Origin: Peptococcaceae bacterium UBA2264
GTDB lineage: Bacteria > Bacillota > Desulfitobacteriia > Desulfitobacteriales > Desulfitobacteriaceae
Assembly (NCBI GenBank): GCA_002347475.1
Contig: DDXI01000159.1
Span: forward strand, 1-5,791
DNA: 5,791 nucleotides
Direction: 5' to 3'
Of the stretch, positions 1 to 4,585 are shown in pieces. The number at the start of each line of letters is the position of its first letter. Positions within the stretch are counted from its first letter, which is position 1. The notes below the pieces were generated by a model. That model was not told the DNA's origin. It was given only the letters and a program-made list of their open reading frames with translations, and made no database searches. The position numbers and the translations under genes were made by a program.

Positions 1-8
1 TTATTTAG

Positions 9-14
9 TATAAT
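9..14 (+). promoter_or_regulatory. Candidate sigma-A -10 box at left edge
   Basis: A perfect TATAAT lies here, so transcription would begin at about 20-22, just before AAGGGCAGC. The -35 hexamer would fall before base 1, so only half the promoter can be judged. The surroundings are AT-rich, where TATAAT can arise by chance. The support is positional: a structured stretch and then a terminator follow at the distance expected for a small RNA. Confidence 0.35.
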
Positions 15-19
15 CATAA

Positions 20-240
20 TAAGGGCAGCACCTGTATCATCAGCATCGTTCCTTCCTGACTTATGTCAGAGGCCGATGATGTGTGGACAGGTTCTCTCCC
101 TTTTTCGGAGGTCTATACAACTCTTCTGACACAAGGGGTTCCCGCCCCCTGATCTGAATAACCAGACGCCTTGTTTGTCTTTAAAGGCCCCCGAAAAATC
201 TAAAAGGCTGCAGTTCCTTGACAGAACTCCAGCCTTTTAG
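20..240 (+). ncRNA. Candidate stand-alone structured small RNA, family not recognised
   Basis: This roughly 200-base stretch has no convincing ORF but several nested complementary segments. ACCTGT (30-35) pairs with ACAGGT (87-92), CATCG (44-48) with CGATG (74-78), and CTGAC (56-60) with GTCAG (65-69) across a TTAT loop. CTCC and GGAG form a small middle hairpin near 95-110. In the 3' part, GACACAAGG (128-136) pairs with CCTTGTTTGTC (about 170-180, two-base bulge) and encloses two hairpins, AGGGG/CCCCT and TCTG/CAGA, giving a three-way junction. A TATAAT precedes it and an intrinsic terminator ends it. I compared it by eye with SRP RNA, 6S RNA, RNase P, tmRNA, T-box leaders and common riboswitches and found no match. 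It could also be the tail of a longer transcript entering from the left. Ends are approximate. Confidence 0.35.
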
Positions 241-243
241 ATT
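197..243. terminator. Strong intrinsic terminator hairpin, probably bidirectional
   Basis: This is an almost perfect 47-base inverted repeat: a 14-bp outer stem (197-210 with 230-243), one C-C mismatch (211/229), a 5-bp inner stem AGTTC/GAACT, and a 7-base loop (217-223). The GC-rich core GGCTG/CAGCC is flanked by AAAA on the left and TTTT on the right, so it can terminate on either strand. On the plus strand it would end the candidate small RNA. No minus-strand gene lies immediately to its right, so plus-strand use is more likely. It also insulates zupT from upstream transcription. Confidence 0.7.
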
Positions 244-244
244 C

Positions 245-296
245 GAAGAGCTTACATCGCTGATTTCGATTATGAAGAGCTTACATCGCTGACTTC
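245..296. repeat. Two-copy tandem direct repeat, 29-bp period
   Basis: GAAGAGCTTACATCGCTGA occurs identically at 245-263 and 274-292. Allowing one T/C difference, the match extends through a following TTC (245-267 and 274-296). GATT also precedes both copies, in the first case as the end of the terminator's right arm. No third copy exists in the window. With only two units and about 6-10 bases between them, this is not a CRISPR. It could be a binding-site pair, a local slippage duplication, or part of a dispersed intergenic repeat; the function is unknown. Confidence 0.85.
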
Positions 297-598
297 CTAA
301 ATTAATTTGTCGATATTTGTATTTCTTTGGCCTATGCCCAACTTTCATTATACGCTTAATTATTTATACGTCAATATATATTTTGAATTTTTAGTATTTT
401 TAGATTTTTATGATGGTTCTGGCCGGCTACGTTCTCTGTTCATATTTCAGCATTAATAACAAAAAGATTATAAAAATCCACATGAACACCGGGTTTTTGG
501 TATAATAAGATGCTGCTCCAAATAAACCAAAAATGAGCTTGCAGATTCAATAAATACATAAAATAACACTCGCTTTTTATTCCTGGGGAGGGAAGTAA
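297..598 (+). other. AT-rich intergenic region upstream of zupT
   Basis: No ORF, tRNA or convincing hairpin is visible here. The stretch is strongly AT-rich from about 300 to 420, with a short GC-rich island (GGCCGGC) near 420. TTATACG is present twice in the same orientation (348-354 and 364-370), a weak candidate for a regulator site. The right part holds the best zupT promoter candidate and its leader of roughly 85 bases. I see no clear Zur or MntR palindrome. Confidence 0.6.
477..506 (+). promoter_or_regulatory. Candidate sigma-A promoter for zupT
   Basis: A perfect TATAAT -10 box (501-506) is preceded, 18 bases upstream, by TCCACA (477-482), which matches the TTGACA -35 consensus at four of six positions. 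Transcription would start near 513 and leave a leader of about 85 bases before the zupT start. The -35 is weak, so the promoter may need an activator or may be weak itself. Confidence 0.45.
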
Positions 599-1402
599 AT
601 GAACAACATATTTGTTGCTTTTAGTTTGACACTTTTTGCCGGCCTCTGCACCGGGATTGGGAGCACGATCGCTTTGCTGGCCAAAAAAACTAATACGAAA
701 TTCCTCTCGATAAGCTTGGGGTTTTCAGCAGGCGTTATGATTTATGTTTCTCTGATAGAAATATTTTTCAAAGCCAAAAATTCTCTCACCGCCGAATTAG
801 GCTTGAAAACAGGTTCCTGGCTTACAAATGCGGCTTTTTTCGGCGGGATTCTGCTTATTGCCCTCATCGACAAAGCGATACCCAGTGCCGAAAATCCTCA
901 TGAGTTCAATAAATTTGCAGATACCAGCGACAAAAATAGCCCTCCAAATACTAACCTTCTCAGAATGGGGCTTTTTACTGCATTAGCTATTGGAATACAT
1001 AATTTTCCCGAAGGTTTAGCCACCTTTATTTCTGCCCTTCAGGAGCCTTCAATCGCTATACCAATCACTGTTGCCATCGCCTTACATAATATTCCTGAAG
1101 GCATCGCGGTATCTGTGCCTGTCTATTACGCTACCGGGAATAAAAGAAAGGCGTTTATCTATTCTTTCCTTTCCGGTCTATCCGAACCTGTTGGTGCCTT
1201 GATTGGTTATTTGATATTGATGCCATTTATCAACAACCTTTTACTTGGCATAGTATTTGCTGCTGTTGCGGGAATTATGGTCTTCATTTCGCTTGACGAA
1301 CTGCTGCCGGCAGCCAGAGAATATGGAGAGCATCACCTTTCGATATACGGTCTCATTTCGGGCATGGCAGTGATGGCTATTAGTTTACTCCTTTTCCTTT
1401 AG
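599..1402 (+). CDS. zupT: ZIP-family divalent metal (zinc) transporter ZupT
   Basis: This inner-membrane protein imports Zn2+ and usually other divalent metals such as Fe2+, Mn2+ or Co2+ into the cytoplasm. It has 267 residues, normal for bacterial ZupT, with about eight hydrophobic helices. The two ZIP signature helices are clear: HNFPEG at 134-139 and HNIPEG at 163-168, whose His, Asn and Glu side chains form the binuclear metal site. GLSEPVGAL and the late DELLPAA motif are also typical. The variable hydrophilic loop (about 95-120) carries ENPHE, seen in Gram-positive ZupT proteins. The ATG follows a good site (GGGGAGGG, 7-base spacing). The gene stands alone on its strand, and its stop lies 27 bases from the convergent RNase H stop, with no clear terminator between. 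Metal preference cannot be read from sequence. Confidence 0.94.
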   Translation: MNNIFVAFSLTLFAGLCTGIGSTIALLAKKTNTKFLSISLGFSAGVMIYVSLIEIFFKAKNSLTAELGLKTGSWLTNAAFFGGILLIALIDKAIPSAENPHEFNKFADTSDKNSPPNTNLLRMGLFTALAIGIHNFPEGLATFISALQEPSIAIPITVAIALHNIPEGIAVSVPVYYATGNKRKAFIYSFLSGLSEPVGALIGYLILMPFINNLLLGIVFAAVAGIMVFISLDELLPAAREYGEHHLSIYGLISGMAVMAISLLLFL

Positions 1403-1429
1403 GTTACCAAAATAATTATGCTGTTTATC

Positions 1430-1912
1430 TCATATGTATTCTATTTTTGTTAATGCCTTTGATTTCAAATCGCAGTATTCGTTTTCGAAATGCTTGCTGT
1501 GCGCTTTTACCCATTCAAATTCTACATATCGCTGGCGGCAAAGGCTTTCCAGGCGCATCCATTTGTCGACATTCTTGGCCTTCGTCCCGTTGGCCGTCAT
1601 CCAATTATTTAATTTCCAGTGGATAATCCATTCGGTGATCCCCTTCCGCACATATTGTGAATCTGTTACAATCCTTACATCTGACGGATAATACGTCAAA
1701 GCCGCAATCACAGCTTCAAGCTCTATCAGCGAGGAGCTGTTGCTTTTTGTCATGAAACCTTTCTCGATATACGCTCCATCCAATTTTTTTAGTAAAATAG
1801 TATATGCACCTAACGCTCTTTTTTCATTGAAACTCCCATCGGTATATATTTCAAGGAGCTTCCGTTTTTTCTCTTCACTTATTACATATACTTTTCCGTG
1901 ATTTGATACCAC
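1430..1912 (-). CDS. rnhA: Ribonuclease HI-like protein, start uncertain
   Basis: RNase HI cuts the RNA strand of RNA-DNA hybrids in the cytoplasm. All four carboxylates of the active site are present: Asp25 (YTDGS), Glu64 (LIELEA), Asp84 (VTDSQYV) and Asp148 (ENEYCD), plus the catalytic-loop His138 (WVKAH). The Trp- and Lys-rich segment at about 95-120, ending KNVDKW, matches the substrate-binding handle of E. coli-type enzymes, so it should be active. The usual GNPG loop after the first Asp is replaced by NEKRA. About 20 residues precede the normal beginning of the fold. The start given is a GTG with no ribosome binding site at proper distance, and the frame stays open upstream without any ATG into the neighbouring gene. 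The DNA is more AT-rich than the sulfur operon. It may be a second RNase H rather than the housekeeping one. Confidence 0.82.
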   Translation of the reverse strand: MVSNHGKVYVISEEKKRKLLEIYTDGSFNEKRALGAYTILLKKLDGAYIEKGFMTKSNSSSLIELEAVIAALTYYPSDVRIVTDSQYVRKGITEWIIHWKLNNWMTANGTKAKNVDKWMRLESLCRQRYVEFEWVKAHSKHFENEYCDLKSKALTKIEYI

Positions 1913-1968
1913 AAAATTGTGCTTATCATTAAATGCCTTGATATCCTTTCCAGCAATAATCGAAAAAT

Positions 1969-2193
1969 TCAGTCTAAACCCCGGATGAAACGTATGACGC
2001 TGCTTATTGTGCAGCAGCTTTCTGAATTGATGTTCATTAGCTTTAAAAACGCGGTCAATTCATTTTCATTATCATAGGATAAGGTTTTTGTTTCAGGATT
2101 AAAACGCAAAATAGCCTCTGCTGCTTCTGTTACCTTAATTTGATATGTCCCTTCATATTCACCTGTAATTTCCATACAGAGTTGCTTGATCAT
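1969..2193 (-). CDS. Small protein of unknown function, 74 residues
   Basis: I do not recognise this family. The product is soluble-looking, with no signal peptide or membrane segment. The first half looks like beta strands (EITGEYEGTYQIKV), then a helix-strand stretch with TEAAEAILRF and ETKTLSYD, then a helix (ENELTAFLKL) and an adjacent Cys-Cys pair near residue 60. The start is chosen as the ATG at 2193 because GGAGGAGG (2203-2210) sits 9 bases upstream. In-frame GTG (2217) and ATG (2202) would lie before or directly abut that site. It follows the second YeeE gene by about 46 bases on the same strand, so it is probably the last gene of the sulfur operon, although its more AT-rich DNA resembles the RNase H gene beyond it. 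A role in sulfur handling is only a guess from position and the Cys pair. Confidence 0.6.
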   Translation of the reverse strand: MIKQLCMEITGEYEGTYQIKVTEAAEAILRFNPETKTLSYDNENELTAFLKLMNINSESCCTISSVIRFIRGLD

Positions 2194-2202
2194 TGACGCC
2201 AT

Positions 2203-2210
2203 CCTCCTCC
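2203..2210 (-). promoter_or_regulatory. Ribosome binding site fixing the start of the 74-residue gene
   Basis: On the minus strand this reads GGAGGAGG, a near-perfect anti-SD match. It lies 9 bases before the ATG at 2193 and 30 bases after the stop of the upstream YeeE gene. It argues against the longer GTG-initiated reading, which would place the site inside the coding region. Confidence 0.65.
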
Positions 2211-2239
2211 GCAGCACTACAGGTCCTGCCCCAATGAAA

Positions 2240-2656
2240 TCAGAGTTCGGGATTCTTCTCCGCCATCAGAGCATATAGAAAAGTTCCGCATAATAAGCCA
2301 AGCATGGTGCAGAAACCAAGTATCTTGCCCTCGCCGAGCTGTGCCAAAACAGTGCCGGGGCAGGCTCCCGATATGGCCCAGCCGATACCAAACAGGCTTC
2401 CGCCGACAGCTGTGTAATTATTCAGCGGCTTCCTTTGGATCATGATTTTCCCGCCCCTCATGTCCCTGTTCCCGAGAAGTTTCAGCACCTGCATGCCGAT
2501 TGCTGCCGTGATGATAGCTGTAGCTATCAGTAATGCCAGCTTCAGATCTTCTCCCGTGAACAGGTAGTGAATATAATTGTATTCCGAAGCCCCGGAGCGG
2601 CTGAGAGTGAAGCCGAAAAAAATCCCGCACAGGAGATATGCCAGTTTGTTTGCCAT
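2240..2656 (-). CDS. YeeE/YedE (DUF6691-type) sulfur transporter, second half-size subunit
   Basis: This integral membrane protein of 138 residues corresponds to the second half of a full-length YeeE. Family members such as TsuA take up thiosulfate, and paired half-size forms (PmpA/PmpB) occur in sulfide-detoxification operons. Visible marks are an N-terminal helix with Cys10 (LLCGIFFGFTLSRSG), a helix at about 38-60, a basic loop (62-76), the signature GWAISGACPGT with Cys99, and a last helix with Cys116 and Cys123. The family passes sulfur species along conserved Cys in such GACPGT/GCTSG motifs. The start is the ATG at 2656, not the upstream TTG at 2677, because GGGGAGGTGG lies 6 bases before it, inside the end of the preceding gene. 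Only one base separates that gene's TGA from this ATG, so the two are almost certainly translated as a coupled pair and form a heteromeric channel. Confidence 0.87.
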   Translation of the reverse strand: MANKLAYLLCGIFFGFTLSRSGASEYNYIHYLFTGEDLKLALLIATAIITAAIGMQVLKLLGNRDMRGGKIMIQRKPLNNYTAVGGSLFGIGWAISGACPGTVLAQLGEGKILGFCTMLGLLCGTFLYALMAEKNPEL

Positions 2657-2657
2657 T

Positions 2658-3182
2658 TCAGCCACCTCCCCAAACAATAGGCCTGATGAAAAAGGTCGTT
2701 ATCACTCCAAAAAGAAGGAAAAACACGGTTGCAACAAGACTCGATTTCTGGAAAGTAGCCAGTCCGTGTATACTGTGTCCCGAGGTGCAGCCGTTTGCCA
2801 GGCGCGCACCGAGCCCAAGCAAGAGGCCGCCGGCAAAAAACCAGAGGATATAGGCCGGAAAAGGCCAGCCTGATTTTTCCGTAAAAAGACCCATTTGGGA
2901 GGTCACAACCGGCATTCCCGCTGTGCGTGCGGCTAAAAAGCCGCCTATGATTATGCCGGCAAGGAAGAAAAATCTCCAGTTGAACTTGTCTGCATAATTT
3001 TCCGAATTAAGCCACTTCAGCTTTGTCTTTGGGACGATGATCTTCAGAAGGTTACCGTAGCCTGTGGATACGCTCAGGGCGGTATTCAGAAAAAAATACA
3101 TGAACGGCACCAAAAGCCCGATCGCTATCCCGCCGAGCCACCAAGGCCAGAATTCAACGAACAGGAAGGTCACATTGCTCAT
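2658..3182 (-). CDS. YeeE/YedE sulfur transporter, first half-size subunit
   Basis: This is a 174-residue membrane protein with hydrophobic segments at about 13-35, 69-87, 108-127 and 148-168. The YeeE signature GARLANGCTSGHSIHG lies at 125-140; Cys132 is the only Cys and is the expected contact for thiosulfate or another sulfane-sulfur ligand. It matches the first half of a full-length YeeE and is completed by the next gene, which has the GACPGT half-motif. The ATG follows GGAGGGAG and lies 29 bases inside the end of the dioxygenase gene, a sign of translational coupling. FLAARTAG and SQMGLF in the second helix and loop are also family-like. Direction of transport (uptake for assimilation or export for detoxification) is not shown by sequence. 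Confidence 0.88.
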   Translation of the reverse strand: MSNVTFLFVEFWPWWLGGIAIGLLVPFMYFFLNTALSVSTGYGNLLKIIVPKTKLKWLNSENYADKFNWRFFFLAGIIIGGFLAARTAGMPVVTSQMGLFTEKSGWPFPAYILWFFAGGLLLGLGARLANGCTSGHSIHGLATFQKSSLVATVFFLLFGVITTFFIRPIVWGGG

Positions 3183-4557
3183 CTCCCTCCGTAACGATCG
3201 GATGACCGAGTTTTATCCAGGCTGTTGTGCCGCCGATGACATTAATCACGTTTTTCATCCCGCTTAAATTCAGCATCAGGCTGCTTGCAAGCAGCGACCT
3301 GTTTCCCGTGTTGCAGATAAAGGCCACAGGCTTATGGCCCACAAGCTCTTTATACCTCTTCCGTACGTCGGGGGCGGGGATGTGGAGTGTACACTTGATA
3401 TGGCCGCTCTCCCACTCGCTTTTAAGCCTGGTGTCCACCAGCAGGATCTCTCCCTTTTCGTATCGATCCTTTGCCTCGCTGACTGGAATACTCTCCATCC
3501 TGTTTGTCTCCTGACCACTGGCGGCATAGGCAGGCATACCTCCCTTCAGGTACCCCGCAACATGATCGAGGCCCACACTGTAAAGAGCCTTCAGGACGGC
3601 CGGCATATCGCTCATATCCTCCACAACCAGCAGCAGCGGTTTGTCCGGGGGCAGCACCCAACCCGAAAAGGTCGCAAAATTTCCCTTCAGACTCAGACCG
3701 AAGGCTCCCGGAATATGGGCAGCAGCAAAAGCCAGCTGGTCACGGGTGTCAACAACAACGTGGCCGGAGCGGCTGAGTTTCAGAAATTCTTCCGGTGTAT
3801 ATTCAGCCGGTTTAGCCAACTTTGAAATCGCCGGGGCCCCCTTTCTGTTTATTTCGGAGCAGCGCGAAAAATGATCGGGCGCCTCGGGCATTCCTTCCAG
3901 GAAACTCCTGATAAATTCCTCTTCCGGGTGCTTCAGCACGGCGGCATTATGCATCTTCTCTGTGCCGATTGTGGATGAAAGTTTGGAGGAAAGGGCCTTC
4001 CCGCACAGAGACCCCGCACCGTGCGCCGGATAAAGTTCGATATTGTCTCCCATCTTTTCAATCCTGCGCAAGCTTCTGTAGAGCTTGGAAGCCAGTTCCT
4101 CTTTAATGTCGGGGAAAAGGTCTGGTCTTCCCGCGTCACCGACCAGCAGGGTATCCCCGGTGAAAGCCAGGGCGGGCTCCCGGCCCCTTTCCAGATCAGA
4201 CACGATAAAAATCGTACATTCAGGCGTATGCCCCGGCGTATCCAGCATCTTTATGAGCAACGTGTCTATTAATAGCTCTTCTTCATCCTGAACGGCATAA
4301 TGCTCAAACTCTGCCCTGGCCTTTGCGGTAAGGTATATTGTCGCTCCCGTAAGTTCTCTCAGCTCCACATGTCCTGAAACAAAATCAGCGTGCAGATGCG
4401 TCTCGATTATTCCCTTGATAGGCAGCCCCAAAGAATCCGCTATCTTCAGGTATTGAGTGACTTCCCTGGCCGGATCAATCACGACACAGGCATTTTTTCC
4501 TCCTATGACATAGGAACAATGGGCAAGCCCCGGAGTGTAAATTTGTTTAAATTCCAT
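3154..4557 (-). CDS. CstB-like persulfide dioxygenase with two rhodanese domains
   Basis: This 467-residue cytoplasmic enzyme has a metallo-beta-lactamase fold followed by two rhodanese domains, the architecture of S. aureus CstB. The dioxygenase part (1 to about 235) has THLHADFVSGH at 53-63, with His110 (DTPGHTPE), Asp135 (FTGDTL) and His179 (PAHGAGSLCGK). His54, His110 and Asp135 would be the ferrous iron ligands by ETHE1 homology. Phe59 replaces the His of the binuclear THxHxDH form, consistent with a mononuclear iron dioxygenase rather than a glyoxalase II. Rhodanese 1 (252-345) has Glu313 where the active Cys should be. Rhodanese 2 (354-460) has an intact C-x4-R loop, CNTGNRS, with Cys415. 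Expected chemistry is persulfide plus O2 to sulfite, then possibly thiosulfate by the second rhodanese. The ATG at 4557 follows AAAGGAGG at 9 bases; an adjacent TTG at 4560 is possible. The gene sits 28 bases after the permease and overlaps the YeeE gene by 29 bases. Confidence 0.92.
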   Translation of the reverse strand: MEFKQIYTPGLAHCSYVIGGKNACVVIDPAREVTQYLKIADSLGLPIKGIIETHLHADFVSGHVELRELTGATIYLTAKARAEFEHYAVQDEEELLIDTLLIKMLDTPGHTPECTIFIVSDLERGREPALAFTGDTLLVGDAGRPDLFPDIKEELASKLYRSLRRIEKMGDNIELYPAHGAGSLCGKALSSKLSSTIGTEKMHNAAVLKHPEEEFIRSFLEGMPEAPDHFSRCSEINRKGAPAISKLAKPAEYTPEEFLKLSRSGHVVVDTRDQLAFAAAHIPGAFGLSLKGNFATFSGWVLPPDKPLLLVVEDMSDMPAVLKALYSVGLDHVAGYLKGGMPAYAASGQETNRMESIPVSEAKDRYEKGEILLVDTRLKSEWESGHIKCTLHIPAPDVRKRYKELVGHKPVAFICNTGNRSLLASSLMLNLSGMKNVINVIGGTTAWIKLGHPIVTEGDEQCDLPVR

Positions 4558-4585
4558 CAAATAACGCCTCCTTTATTCTGCAATT

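Noticed and set aside
28..90. Minus-strand GTCAGGAAGGAA resembling the SRP RNA apical loop
   Set aside because: The CCGGAAGGAAGCAGC core and its asymmetric loop are not present, and the terminator and TATAAT favour the plus strand.
63..152. Short plus-strand ORF of 29 codons starting at the ATG at 63
   Set aside because: No ribosome binding site precedes it, and it lies across the arms of strong inverted repeats. It is better explained as chance within a structured RNA.
144..175. Resemblance to the 3' half of a TPP riboswitch (CTGATCTGAATAACCAG against the THI-box consensus)
   Set aside because: The match covers only one segment. The CUGAGA element and its pairing stems are missing upstream, no thiamine gene follows, and a terminator at 197-243 separates it from zupT, about 360 bases further on.
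66..238. Minus-strand open stretch without a start codon ending at 66
   Set aside because: It has no ATG, GTG or TTG start near its 5' end, no ribosome binding site and no recognisable protein pattern, and it runs through the terminator hairpin.
245..296. CRISPR array
   Set aside because: There are only two units, the spacing between identical parts is about 10 bases, and the period is too short for a repeat plus spacer.
1403..1429. Terminator between zupT and the convergent RNase H gene
   Set aside because: No inverted repeat followed by a T run could be found in or next to this 27-base gap.
2577..2873. Plus-strand ORFs opposite the YeeE, dioxygenase and permease genes (for example 2577-2873, 3334-3825, 4712-5398)
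   Set aside because: They are antisense shadows of well-supported minus-strand genes, with low-complexity or charged translations, no family motifs and no ribosome binding sites.
3276..3661. Minus-strand alternative-frame ORFs inside the dioxygenase gene
   Set aside because: The dioxygenase frame has complete catalytic motifs through this region, and the other frames show no domain pattern.
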